From positions 62,001-126,000 of the forward strand of contig JACKKZ010000006.1 in NCBI GenBank assembly GCA_024236195.1: a DNA stretch of 64,000 nt, in the 5' to 3' direction. The notes below the pieces were generated by a model. That model was given only the letters and a program-made list of their open reading frames with translations, was not told where the DNA came from and did no database searches. The translations under genes were made by a program, and so were the position numbers. This document shows, one piece after another, positions 8,546-17,074 of this stretch. The DNA comes from Sphingomonadaceae bacterium. Lineage in GTDB: Bacteria > Pseudomonadota > Alphaproteobacteria > Sphingomonadales > Sphingomonadaceae. The stretch's first letter is position 1; every line of letters starts with the position of its first letter.

Positions 8546-9417
8546 TGTACACGCTCCAGCAAGGCGTCGATCCCGGACAGCGCAGCTTCCTCATCCAGCA
8601 TCGGCGCATGGCCGACGCGCGATACGCTCACCGCCTCGGCCAGCGGCAGGCGGCGGAGCATTTCCTGCAAGGTCGCTTCGGACAGGACATCGGAAAACTC
8701 CCCGCGCAGGATCGCCACCGGGCATTGCGACAGCGATTCCAGTGCAGGCCATAAATCCACCCCTGCCTCTCCATCCGGCAGGTTGAAGGGTTCTGCAATG
8801 GCCATGTCATAGTCAAAGGCGATGCGCCCGCTCTGGCCGATGACCATGCAGCGCTTGGCCATGCCGATCCACTGGTCGATCTCGTAATCGGGGAAGGCAT
8901 GACCATGGGTTTCCTGAAGCGCGCGGGCAGCGTGCATCCAGGTCGGGAAGCTGCGCCCTTGCCCGACATAGTCACGGATGCGCTCCAGCCCTTCGGCTTC
9001 GATGGCCGGGCCAATATCGTTCAGCACGGCCCCGGCAATGCGGCTGGCATCGCGGCTCGCCAGCAGCATGGTAAGCAGGCCACCGAGTGAAGTGCCCACT
9101 GCGACGAAACGCACAAGCGCCAGTTCTGTCAGCAGCGCTTCCAGGTCTTCGACATAGGTTGCCGGGGTGTAGCTCATCGCATCGCGCGCATATTCACTAT
9201 CCCCGCGCCCGCGCAATTCGGGCACGATTACGCGGTGCCGCCCGGCAAGATGCGCCGCCAGTGCCTCGAAGTCGCGGGCATTGCGCGTCAGGCCATGGAG
9301 GCACAAGACAGGTAGCGCGCCGTCAGGCCCGGCATAATCGCGATAATGCAGCGACAGGCCATCCGGGCTGGTCCAATGGTGATCGACCCAAGGCAGTGTG
9401 TGTGCTTCCTTGTCCAT
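8542..9417 (-). CDS. Alpha/beta hydrolase
   Basis: 291 aa from the ATG at 9417 (MDKEAHTLPWVDHHW). The fold markers are the oxyanion loop LCLHGLTRNARDFE, the nucleophile elbow GTSLGG (about residue 107), an acid-containing region near ILRGEFSDVLS and the terminal His in VGHAPMLDEE. It therefore has a complete Ser-Asp-His triad and is likely an esterase or lipase-like hydrolase; the substrate is unknown. A longer in-frame extension upstream would run across the divergent selO start region and is rejected. It is translationally coupled to the glycosyltransferase. Confidence 0.85.
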   Translation of the reverse strand: MDKEAHTLPWVDHHWTSPDGLSLHYRDYAGPDGALPVLCLHGLTRNARDFEALAAHLAGRHRVIVPELRGRGDSEYARDAMSYTPATYVEDLEALLTELALVRFVAVGTSLGGLLTMLLASRDASRIAGAVLNDIGPAIEAEGLERIRDYVGQGRSFPTWMHAARALQETHGHAFPDYEIDQWIGMAKRCMVIGQSGRIAFDYDMAIAEPFNLPDGEAGVDLWPALESLSQCPVAILRGEFSDVLSEATLQEMLRRLPLAEAVSVSRVGHAPMLDEEAALSGIDALLERVQ

Positions 9418-9501
9418 ACAGACGGCGTATTTCCCGGATATTTGCGTTTGACCCCTGCGCGCCCTGTTGCACAGGGCGGCGCGCATGGCCAGTATCACCT
9501 G

Positions 9502-10908
9502 ATGCGCCCTGAACCGCAAGCAGCACCCTATCGCCCCGATCCGGTCATCCTGTCGCTGGCTGACTGGCTGGCTGATCCCGTCCAAGCGGCAGATTTCCCG
9601 AAGGTGCAATTGCGCTTCCGCAATTCCCGCTGGGACATGGCCGTGGGGCTGGCAGAGCTAAGTGAAGAGCAATGGACCAGTCATTTCGGGCGGTTCGAGC
9701 CCTTGCCGGACAACCTCCCGCAGCCGCTTGCGCAGCGCTATCACGGGCACCAGTTCCGCGTTTACAACCCGGAGATCGGCGACGGGCGCGGCTTCACCTT
9801 CGCCCAGATGCGCGATGCCCGTGGCCGGTTGCTGGACCTCGGCACGAAGGGATCGGGCACGACACCCCATAGCCGCAGCGGCGACGGGCGACTGACCCTG
9901 AAAGGCGGTGTGCGGGAAATCCTTGCCACGGAGATGCTGGAAGCACTGGGTGTAAACACTTCAAAGACTTTCTCCATCATCGAGACAGGCGAAGCGCTCT
10001 GGCGCGGTGACGAACCAAGCCCGACCCGTTCCTCCGTGATGGTGCGGCTGAGCCATGGCCATATCCGGATCGGCACGTTCCAGCGATTGCTGGCGATCCA
10101 GGCAAAGGACGAAATGGCGCAACTGGTGGACTATTGCTTGGCGCATTACCCTGGCCCTCCCCCACCTGAGGACGCGCCGGGCCGTGATGAACCAGCCGTC
10201 CAACTCATGCACCTTGTGGTGGAGCGGCTGGCAGACCTTGCGGCCAGTTGGATGGTCGCAGGCTTCGTCCACGGTGTGCTCAACACTGACAATATGAACA
10301 TCACCGGCGAGAGCTTTGACTACGGTCCGTGGCGCTGGCTGCCAACATGGGATGCAGGCTTCACCGCCGCCTATTTCGACCAGTCCGGATTATATGCCTT
10401 TGGCCGCCAGCCAGAGGCTTTGCACTGGAATTGCGGGCAATTCGCGGTCGCCCTGCGGCTTTTGGCAGAGGCGCCGCCGCTGGTCGCGGCGATGGAACGG
10501 TTCGGGCCGCTATATATGCAGGCAATTGCACGACGCTGGCTGTGGCGGCTGGGGCTGATACCGCAAGGTCAGGAGCGTGATGGTGCGCTGGTTGCAGCCT
10601 GTGAGAAGGCAATGCGTGAGAGCAATATCCAGCCGGACCTGTTCTTCCACCGCCATCGCGGCGGGCGTGGCGCGCAAGGCGAACTGGCAGAAGCCTGCTC
10701 CGGCTACCAGCCAACCGATGCCAGCCATGCCTATTGGTCGGACGAAGCACCGCAAAGCATGCTGATCGAGGAAGTAGAGGCGATCTGGTCCGCCATTGCG
10801 GAGCGCGATGACTGGGTGCCGCTGGAGGAGAAGGTCACCGCGATCAGGCGCATGGGCGAAGCGCATTGCCCCGCCCCTGCACCTGCCGGGCACATCACTG
10901 CCAGCTAG
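9502..10908 (+). CDS. selO: Protein adenylyltransferase SelO (YdiU family)
   Basis: SelO is a pseudokinase-fold enzyme that transfers AMP from ATP to Ser/Thr/Tyr of target proteins, linked to redox stress. The 468-aa sequence from ATG 9502 has the family hallmarks LRFRNSRWDMAVGLAELSEE (split here), RYHGHQFRVYNPEIGDGRG, LGTKGSGTTPHSRSGDGR and the metal-binding HGVLNTDNMNITGESFDYGP (about residues 256-275). A longer upstream reading overlaps the divergent hydrolase gene and is unlikely. Its TAG shares the palindrome CTAG with the TAG of the converging secreted-protein gene. Confidence 0.93.
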   Translation: MRPEPQAAPYRPDPVILSLADWLADPVQAADFPKVQLRFRNSRWDMAVGLAELSEEQWTSHFGRFEPLPDNLPQPLAQRYHGHQFRVYNPEIGDGRGFTFAQMRDARGRLLDLGTKGSGTTPHSRSGDGRLTLKGGVREILATEMLEALGVNTSKTFSIIETGEALWRGDEPSPTRSSVMVRLSHGHIRIGTFQRLLAIQAKDEMAQLVDYCLAHYPGPPPPEDAPGRDEPAVQLMHLVVERLADLAASWMVAGFVHGVLNTDNMNITGESFDYGPWRWLPTWDAGFTAAYFDQSGLYAFGRQPEALHWNCGQFAVALRLLAEAPPLVAAMERFGPLYMQAIARRWLWRLGLIPQGQERDGALVAACEKAMRESNIQPDLFFHRHRGGRGAQGELAEACSGYQPTDASHAYWSDEAPQSMLIEEVEAIWSAIAERDDWVPLEEKVTAIRRMGEAHCPAPAPAGHITAS

Positions 10909-11498
10909 CGACGATCTCGCCGTCGGTCTTGCTGCGGTGCGGGTGCTGGCCCCGGCATCGCCTCCACCATGCTGACGGGCTGGATATCAATCCCGAACAA
11001 TTTCCAGCGCCCCTGTTCCCATTGGTAATACATGTCAAAATAGATCGACGTCGGGCGCAGCTGGAAGATGCCTTTCACCTGGAACACATCCGCCTGGATC
11101 TGGCGAGGAGGCTCCGTATAGGTCGGCGGTACCAGCAGGGCATTGGACAGGTCGATCCGTGACGTCCGGATGCCAGCAAAGATCTCTGCCAACCGGGCGG
11201 CATTGTTGTTGATCTGGAATCCCTGTGCCGACATGTCACGCAAGACGGAATAATTGCCCGACCGGTTGGCGTGATCGACAGCCAGCATGGTGGACCAGAT
11301 CATTTTTGACAGTTCGAGCTGGTCCGGCACTGGCCGCACTGATGGTGGGGGCTGCACAGCGGGAGCCGCAGGCTGTTGTGCCTGAACACTTGCCGGAAGA
11401 GCCAGCCCGGAGCCAGCGAGCGCCAGCGCGAGGGCGGCACGAAGAAATGCCGGGGCACGAAGCCCCGGCATTGCAGTTGGGTGTGCAAACATGCTCAT
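10905..11498 (-). CDS. Secreted hypothetical protein downstream of the YadA-like gene
   Basis: 197 aa with a clear Sec signal peptide (hydrophobic core ALALALAGSGLALP, cleavage near SVQAQ), then a Pro/Gln/Ala-rich linker and a compact domain containing DQLELSKMIWSTMLAVDHANRSG and SIYFDMYYQWEQGRWKLFGI. The C-terminus is a basic QQDRRRDRR tail. The middle part resembles small NTF2-like or DUF4864-like periplasmic domains, but I cannot assign a family. It starts 18 nt after the stop of the trimeric autotransporter gene on the same strand, so it is probably co-transcribed and might help that protein fold or be exported (inference). Confidence 0.75.
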   Translation of the reverse strand: MSMFAHPTAMPGLRAPAFLRAALALALAGSGLALPASVQAQQPAAPAVQPPPSVRPVPDQLELSKMIWSTMLAVDHANRSGNYSVLRDMSAQGFQINNNAARLAEIFAGIRTSRIDLSNALLVPPTYTEPPRQIQADVFQVKGIFQLRPTSIYFDMYYQWEQGRWKLFGIDIQPVSMVEAMPGPAPAPQQDRRRDRR

Positions 11499-11516
11499 AA
11501 GTGCGTGTCTAGCCGC

Positions 11517-13637
11517 TTACCAGGCAACCTGGAAGCCACCACGGGCACCGACTTCGCCGCTGTCGAAGCCAACCCCGATACCGGCCGAGAAGGCAGCATT
11601 CTCGCCGATCCGTGCCGTCACAGCCATGGTTCCGGCACCCTTGTCTTCAAAGTAGCCGATACCACCGCTAAGTGCGAAGCTCGTGCCGGGCGGGAGCATG
11701 GGCGATTCCATGGCCAGCGCCATAGCGACACCTTCATTGGCACGGTCGATTGCCCGACGGTTATCCGCCGTGATCGCAAACAGGTCGTTGATCTGCCCCG
11801 TCTGAGTCGCAGTGAGGGATTGCAGCGCGGTGATATCGAGCCGGTTGGCAGCGATGCCCGCAGCATTCGTGGCGACACCAGCAGCATTCGTGGCGACGCC
11901 GGCAGCGTTGGTCGCAATTGCAGTCCGGATCGTTGGATCCCGGCCAATCACGCCATTGGCATCGACCGTCATCACATCTGTCGCACCCGTTTGTGCCGCC
12001 GTGCTGGCAGCAATATCACCAACACGAACCGACGTGCCCGTTGCGCCAAGCGCTACCTCGTTGGCAGCAGTCGTAACCGCCCCGGCACCTACCGCGGTGG
12101 ACCCTGCAAAGGATGCGTTGGAGCCCCAGCCGATTGCGGTGGCGCCGGTTCCCGATGCTATCGAATCTGCGCCCAGCGCCGTTGTCTGATCGCCCTGAGC
12201 CTGAGAAAACAGGCCAACCGATGTCGTCCTTTCGCCATTGGCGATGGCTGCCGCGCCTAGAGCGGTAGAGCCAAAGCCGTCCGAAAAGGCGATGACACCC
12301 ACCGAGGTGCTACCCAGATCCTGAGCTCTGGACTGGTCACCAACTGCTACAGACTGTGTTCCGATCGCTTGCGACGCTTCGCCCACTGCGGTCGAACGCA
12401 ATCCGGTGGCATTGGACAGGTGGCCCAGGGCAGTCGCACGCTCGTTACCGGCATTTGCCCGCCAGCCATAGGCAGTTGCGCCTGGCCCGATAGCATCGGA
12501 TTCGCCGCCAACAGCCGTTGTCGAATTGCCGATTGCACGCGCACCGGACAGGGCATCGTCACCACCAATCGCAACTGCATCTACGCCGTCTGCTACAGAA
12601 TCATTGCCGATTGCGATGCTGGAAGCGCCAAGCGCCGCAGCGCCGGGGCCCTGAGCGATGGACCGATCACCGGCTGCCGACGCATTGATACCGATGCCAA
12701 TTGCCCCGAACGCGCCCGACGAGGCCGCAGAGCCAATGGCAATGCCGTCAATGGCTGCAGCACCAGTATTGGCTAATTGACCAATTGCGATTGACCCGTC
12801 CGCAGCGGTAACGGACTGGTCACCCACCGAAATTGCCCCGGCACCATTGGCGACAGCAGCTTCGCCAATTGCAACGCTGCGCTCACCGGTGGCTTGCGTG
12901 AGATGCCCGATTGCAGTTGCGCGCACTCCGGTTGCCGCAGCCCGCCAGCCAAAGGCCGAGGTGCCAGGCTGGGTCGCGGAGCTTTCTGCACCGACAGACA
13001 CGGAATTCAGCCCGCTGCTCGCCGCCCCTTGCCCGATAGCCACGCCATCATCGCCATCAGCAGTCGCCTGCGCACCGATGGCGACCGAGGTGTTGCCCAG
13101 CGCGTCAGAGTTCGCCCCCACAGAAACACTTTGTTGTCCAATTGCTGCTGCCCCTGCACCCATGGCGGTGCCACCGGCACCAGCAAAAGAGTAAACGCCA
13201 TTGGCTGTACCGTTGCCACCGGCAAAGCTGCCCCGGCCCGTTGCAGTAGCGTTGTTGCCCTGCGTCAATGAGTTGACCCCGATTGCGACCGAAGAACCAC
13301 CCAGCGTTGTTGCGTTAGTGCCAACAGCCGTGGAGGCAGAGCCCAGCGCAGTGGCCTGGCTGCCAACCGCTGTGGAATTGGCAGCAGCAAAGGAATCCGC
13401 ACCACTGGCTGTCGCATTATTGCCATTGGTGGTCGCGTCTTCCCCACATGCAGTGGAATTTGTTCCGGGGGCGGACGCGTCCCCGTCCGTGTCCAGAATA
13501 TCCGGGAAACCATTGTCGTTGGTATCCAGCAGGCATTCATTTGCCGCTGCCGGTGTTGCTGTCAGGCCTGCGCCCGCTATGGCAATGACCGATGCGGTCA
13601 GCCCGAGCGCGACCGCCTTGGTAATATTCTTGCGCAT
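11517..13637 (-). CDS. YadA-like trimeric autotransporter adhesin
   Basis: 706 aa. A signal peptide (cleavage near PAAA-NE, residue 32) is followed by a 16-residue Asp-rich motif DTNDNGFPDILDTDGD (38-53) resembling a thrombospondin type-3 calcium loop. Residues about 60-530 are a long run of 14-residue YadA head repeats of the type STAVGSQATALGSA that form a left-handed beta-roll. Then come a neck, a short stalk with three NAAGVAT heptads (about 577-599), and a C-terminal beta-barrel anchor ending GGFQVAW. The type Vc family trimerises in the outer membrane to display adhesins. AAGAGGTG precedes the ATG at good spacing. Confidence 0.92.
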   Translation of the reverse strand: MRKNITKAVALGLTASVIAIAGAGLTATPAAANECLLDTNDNGFPDILDTDGDASAPGTNSTACGEDATTNGNNATASGADSFAAANSTAVGSQATALGSASTAVGTNATTLGGSSVAIGVNSLTQGNNATATGRGSFAGGNGTANGVYSFAGAGGTAMGAGAAAIGQQSVSVGANSDALGNTSVAIGAQATADGDDGVAIGQGAASSGLNSVSVGAESSATQPGTSAFGWRAAATGVRATAIGHLTQATGERSVAIGEAAVANGAGAISVGDQSVTAADGSIAIGQLANTGAAAIDGIAIGSAASSGAFGAIGIGINASAAGDRSIAQGPGAAALGASSIAIGNDSVADGVDAVAIGGDDALSGARAIGNSTTAVGGESDAIGPGATAYGWRANAGNERATALGHLSNATGLRSTAVGEASQAIGTQSVAVGDQSRAQDLGSTSVGVIAFSDGFGSTALGAAAIANGERTTSVGLFSQAQGDQTTALGADSIASGTGATAIGWGSNASFAGSTAVGAGAVTTAANEVALGATGTSVRVGDIAASTAAQTGATDVMTVDANGVIGRDPTIRTAIATNAAGVATNAAGVATNAAGIAANRLDITALQSLTATQTGQINDLFAITADNRRAIDRANEGVAMALAMESPMLPPGTSFALSGGIGYFEDKGAGTMAVTARIGENAAFSAGIGVGFDSGEVGARGGFQVAW

Positions 13638-14005
13638 TTTTCACACCTCTTGTTGTGGCCGACGTTGCTCGTCGTGCCTGCAGGACAGGTTCTTCCTGCC
13701 CCTTCCGAAGTGCGACCCATGAATATGGTTGCGCGACCTGTTTTTCCTGAGGATGCGGTGATCTTCGCCCCGCCTTCTCTCCAGCAATATTGGGCGTTGT
13801 TTACGCCTGTGCGTTATCCCCGGCAGGCCGTTGTTCAGACCTTCGTATGCTTGCGTTTCAGCACACGCTCTGCTTTTTGCTTGCTGAGGGCGACAGCCGA
13901 AGCTGAATTACGACTCAGAAAGCGTGATACAACGGTAAATGCTCGTTAAGCATAGGCGTTCTATGAGGGAAACCAAGCCAATTCTTGGTAGGAAGAGAAC
14001 AGTAC
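13638..14005. other. Divergent intergenic region between the YadA-like gene and astD
   Basis: This 368-bp gap is the longest non-coding stretch in the window. It holds Shine-Dalgarno sequences for both flanking genes (AAGAGGTG on the minus strand near 13643-13650 and AGGAAGAG on the plus strand at 13990-13997) and so must carry two divergent promoters. I could not identify convincing -35/-10 pairs. A 99-codon open frame on the plus strand from 13650 lacks a ribosome binding site and family features, so I do not call it. Confidence 0.6.
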
Positions 14006-15418
14006 GTGTCCCAGGATGAGATTGTTTCCTACGAACCGGCAACGGGCAAAGAATTGTGGCGAGGCAAGGTTGGCGATGTTGACGCCACTGTTGATCGCGC
14101 CCGGCGTGCATGGCCCGCATGGGCAGCCCAGCCACTGGCAACCCGGATCGAGCTCTGTCGCCGCTTCGCCAATGAAGTGCGCAAGGAAAGCGACAAACTC
14201 GCCGAACTGATCTCACGCGAGACGGGCAAGCCGCTGTGGGAATCCCGCACCGAGGTGGAATCGGTGATCGCCAAGGTCGATATTTCCGTCAGCGCCTATG
14301 CCGACCGGACCGGCCAGAAAAAGCTCGACAGCGCGCTGCAAGGGACAGCCGCCGTGCGGCACAAGCCGCATGGGGTGATGGTCGTCCTCGGCCCCTATAA
14401 TTTCCCGGCGCACCTGCCCAACGGGCATATCGTACCAGCGCTGATCGCCGGCAATGTCGTGATCTTCAAGCCGAGCGAGAAGACCCCGGCAGTCGGCGAA
14501 TTGTTGATGAAATGCTTCAACAAGGCCGGGATTTCTGCCGCAGTGGCGCAATTCATGCCGGGCGGCCCGGAAGAGGGCAAGGCGCTGGTCGCCCATCCCG
14601 GGATTGACGGCGTATTGTTCACCGGCTCCGCCCAGGCAGGCATTGCCATCAACAAGCGGCTGGCCACCAATCCGGGCAAGATCGTGGCGCTGGAAATGGG
14701 CGGCAACAATCCCATTGTCGTGATCGACACGCCCAAGGTGAGCGATGCGGCAGTGCTGATTATCCAGTCCGCTTTCACCAGCGCGGGCCAGCGCTGCACT
14801 GCCGGACGCCGCCTGATCGTCGTCGACAGCATGTATGACGCCGTCATAGCCGAAGTGAAAACGCTGGCGGACCGGTTGATCTATGGTGAGCCCTTTGCGG
14901 AACCGGCGCCTTTCATGGGTCCGGTGATCGACAATGGCGCAGCCGACCAATTGACGGAGAGCTTCCTCTATTTGCTGTCCAATGGCGGCAAGGCGATCAA
15001 GCATATGACCCGGCCGGACGACAATCTGCCGTTCATTTCCCCCGCCATTATCGACACCACCGCGATGAAGGACCGGCCCGATGTCGAATTGTTCGGTCCG
15101 CTGCTGCAGGTCATCAGGGCGAAGGATTTCGATGAAGCGATTGCAGAAGCCAACAATACGCGCTTCGGCCTGTCTGCCTCGTTGATTGGTGGAAGCCCGC
15201 AGGATTACAATCGTTTCTGGGCGAATATCCGCGCCGGGATCATCAACTGGAACCGCCCCACCAATGGCGCTTCGTCAAAAGCTCCCTTTGGCGGCCTGGG
15301 CCTGTCCGGCAACCATCGCCCGGCAGCCTTTTACGCCGCTGATTATTGCGCTTATCCGGTGGCCAGTACAGAAATGGACCAGCCGCGTGCCAGCATTGGC
15401 GTTGGTTTACGCGGCTAA
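14006..15418 (+). CDS. astD: Succinylglutamate-semialdehyde dehydrogenase
   Basis: NAD-dependent oxidation of N-succinylglutamate semialdehyde, fourth step of the arginine succinyltransferase pathway. The 470-aa ALDH has the oxyanion Asn in LGPYNFPAHLPNGHI, the catalytic Glu in ALEMGGNNP and the nucleophile Cys in SAGQRCTAGRR (about residue 263). LPNGHIVPALIAGN and the final NRPTNGASSKAPFGGLG stretch are AstD-like rather than generic ALDH. GTG 14006 is chosen because AGGAAGAG sits 9 nt upstream; a TTG at 13985 is the alternative. No other ast genes are adjacent, so function may be broader. Confidence 0.85.
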   Translation: MSQDEIVSYEPATGKELWRGKVGDVDATVDRARRAWPAWAAQPLATRIELCRRFANEVRKESDKLAELISRETGKPLWESRTEVESVIAKVDISVSAYADRTGQKKLDSALQGTAAVRHKPHGVMVVLGPYNFPAHLPNGHIVPALIAGNVVIFKPSEKTPAVGELLMKCFNKAGISAAVAQFMPGGPEEGKALVAHPGIDGVLFTGSAQAGIAINKRLATNPGKIVALEMGGNNPIVVIDTPKVSDAAVLIIQSAFTSAGQRCTAGRRLIVVDSMYDAVIAEVKTLADRLIYGEPFAEPAPFMGPVIDNGAADQLTESFLYLLSNGGKAIKHMTRPDDNLPFISPAIIDTTAMKDRPDVELFGPLLQVIRAKDFDEAIAEANNTRFGLSASLIGGSPQDYNRFWANIRAGIINWNRPTNGASSKAPFGGLGLSGNHRPAAFYAADYCAYPVASTEMDQPRASIGVGLRG

Positions 15419-15433
15419 ACGCAGATCGGTGGG

Positions 15434-16177
15434 TCAGCCGCCGGTTGTCACCAGTTCCACTTCGGTCACGCCATTCTGGTGGCGACGGGCGTAGATGACA
15501 TAGGCAGCGGGGCCTTTCGTCCCGCTCAGCACATTGTCGCCATCCTGTTTGACATGTTCAACCGAATATCCACCAGTGCTTGCGCGGGTGTTATAAAAGG
15601 CGAGCACATCGTCGAGCGGGACCGGGGTCAGGAAATTCACCACCCGCAAGGCGCAGTTGCCTTCGTCCGTCCCAGCGGCTTCCTGTGTGGAGCCACGCGG
15701 ATAGACCGGCAATGCATCTGGCAACTTCGCTGCCCAGGCTGCTGAATACTGGACTTTTTCTGCACAATTGGCGCCGCCCGGTGCAACCACTGCACGCGCC
15801 GCAGCCGTAAGTGCAGCAGTTGGCGCTGCGCCCCCTTCCACCTCGACCGGTGCAGGAGGAGCAGCCATTCTTGCCAGCCCTCCCACCAGGGCAGCGGCTT
15901 CATCGCGCGCGGCGGCCATGGCTTCAGGCGTGGCATTTTCCGGCGGCAAGGCCGCCGAGCTTCCGCCAGTGAGTGCGGCGTTGCCTTCATTCTGGTTGGC
16001 AAGGTCCGGGTCGACCATGATCTGGTCGTTCAACGCAGCGGTGGCCGCCGGATCTTCCTCGGCCATCGGATCGCCCTCTTGCGGGGTCCCGCCACAGCCG
16101 GAAACCAACAGGACCGGCACCAGCGCCAGCGAGGCAAGCAGCGGCAGGCGGATTCGAGACAGGCTAGGCGGTGTCAT
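15434..16177 (-). CDS. Hypothetical lipoprotein
   Basis: 247 aa. The signal peptide ends in the lipobox LLVSGC (Cys about residue 28), predicting a lipid-anchored envelope protein. A 100-residue Ala/Pro/Glu-rich low-complexity linker follows, then a compact C-terminal domain (about 135-247) with two Cys (GANCAEKVQYSAAWAAKLP and DEGNCALRVVNFLTPVP) that could form a disulphide, plus LDDVLAFYNTRASTGGYSVEH. I do not recognise a family. The gene converges with astD, stop codons 15 nt apart. Confidence 0.75.
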   Translation of the reverse strand: MTPPSLSRIRLPLLASLALVPVLLVSGCGGTPQEGDPMAEEDPAATAALNDQIMVDPDLANQNEGNAALTGGSSAALPPENATPEAMAAARDEAAALVGGLARMAAPPAPVEVEGGAAPTAALTAAARAVVAPGGANCAEKVQYSAAWAAKLPDALPVYPRGSTQEAAGTDEGNCALRVVNFLTPVPLDDVLAFYNTRASTGGYSVEHVKQDGDNVLSGTKGPAAYVIYARRHQNGVTEVELVTTGG

Positions 16178-16313
16178 GGCGATACCCTTGCGATCATTTT
16201 ACATCTGCTCAGGGAGTGTCCCCGCGCGGTTAACGACCTATGACCGGGAATGGTTAATAAACGCGCCTGTCCCAAAGCGGGAAAGATTGGGCCCGCTTCG
16301 TGAAGCGGCGATA

Positions 16314-16352
16314 GAAAACACCGGGCGGCATTTCAGCCAGCCCGGTGTTTTC
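16314..16352. terminator. Strong hairpin terminator, likely bidirectional
   Basis: Perfect 12-bp arms GAAAACACCGGG (16314-16325) and CCCGGTGTTTTC (16341-16352) enclose a 15-nt loop. A/T tracts at the stem ends give a U-run on either strand. It lies about 60 nt beyond the stop of the glycine-zipper gene on the minus strand and upstream of the lipoprotein gene, so it separates these two transcripts. Confidence 0.75.
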
Positions 16353-16414
16353 CGCGGCTCGGTGGGCGCCGCGCCCCGGCTGTGCGCTACGCCAGCCGAA
16401 GATGGTTAGCCTGG

Positions 16415-16912
16415 TTAACGGCAGCGGGCATTGCTACGGTCGATGGACCGGCCGAGTATGGCTCCGCCAATGGCACCAATGATGGTGCCCGCAGTCTTGT
16501 CGCCACGACTGGAAACTTCATTGCCGATCAGGCCGCCCACGGCCGCACCGACCAGCAGGCCTGTCGTGCCATCCTGTTTGCGGCAGTAATAGCTGCCATC
16601 ACGCCCGCGCCAGATGCGCGTGTCGCGATAGACCGGATCGCCATAGTAGGTGCCGCGATAACGGTCGCCCCTGTACCTGTCGTCACGGTAGCGATCGCCG
16701 CGATAATAGCGGTCGCGATTGCCCCGCCCGCGATCCCAGCCTTCATGACGGCCACGATCACGACCATGCTGCCATGCAAGGTCACCCATGCCGTGCAGTT
16801 CCGGTTGGGCCGGCGCATGTACTTGTGCTGCAGCGGATGCAGGCGTTGCGAGGGCGAGGCCCGGTATGGCCAGCGCCATGGCCGCGAATTTGGAAAGTTT
16901 ACTGCGTGTCAT
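16415..16912 (-). CDS. Glycine-zipper 2TM-domain surface protein with Arg/Tyr/Asp repeats
   Basis: 165 aa. A Sec signal peptide (ALAIPGLALATPASAAA) is followed by a middle region of tandem basic repeats built on RGDRYR and RYRDD (about residues 62-95), then RIWRGRDGSYYCRKQDGTTG and a C-terminal glycine-zipper pair (LLVGAAVGGLIGNEVSSRGD and TIIGAIGGAILGRSID). The zipper is the Rickettsia 17-kDa antigen/SlyB-type motif that inserts in the outer membrane. Unlike classical 17-kDa antigens it has no lipobox. The ATG at 16912 follows a weak ribosome site; a longer upstream frame has no signal sequence and is rejected. Confidence 0.8.
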   Translation of the reverse strand: MTRSKLSKFAAMALAIPGLALATPASAAAQVHAPAQPELHGMGDLAWQHGRDRGRHEGWDRGRGNRDRYYRGDRYRDDRYRGDRYRGTYYGDPVYRDTRIWRGRDGSYYCRKQDGTTGLLVGAAVGGLIGNEVSSRGDKTAGTIIGAIGGAILGRSIDRSNARCR

Positions 16913-17074
16913 TGCCAATATCCTCTTTCCGTCCTGCGCAGGGATCTGAGTCGCGCTTGCGTGATGGTTCATAAATAACCTCACGTTCCTGAACGCCCTG
17001 CAACCGGTCAGACAATGTCCTGTCAGGAAGGAAAGCAATTGCCGCATAGTTGTGCGACGCCTAGGGGCGACGGG

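Noticed and set aside
11850..13450. Regularly spaced short repeats that could suggest a CRISPR array
   Set aside because: The periodicity is 42 nt (14 codons), in frame, and explained by YadA head repeats; there are no constant direct repeats with variable spacers.
13650..13949. 99-codon plus-strand frame in the YadA-astD gap
   Set aside because: No ribosome site, no recognisable pattern, and it would fill what must be a divergent promoter region.
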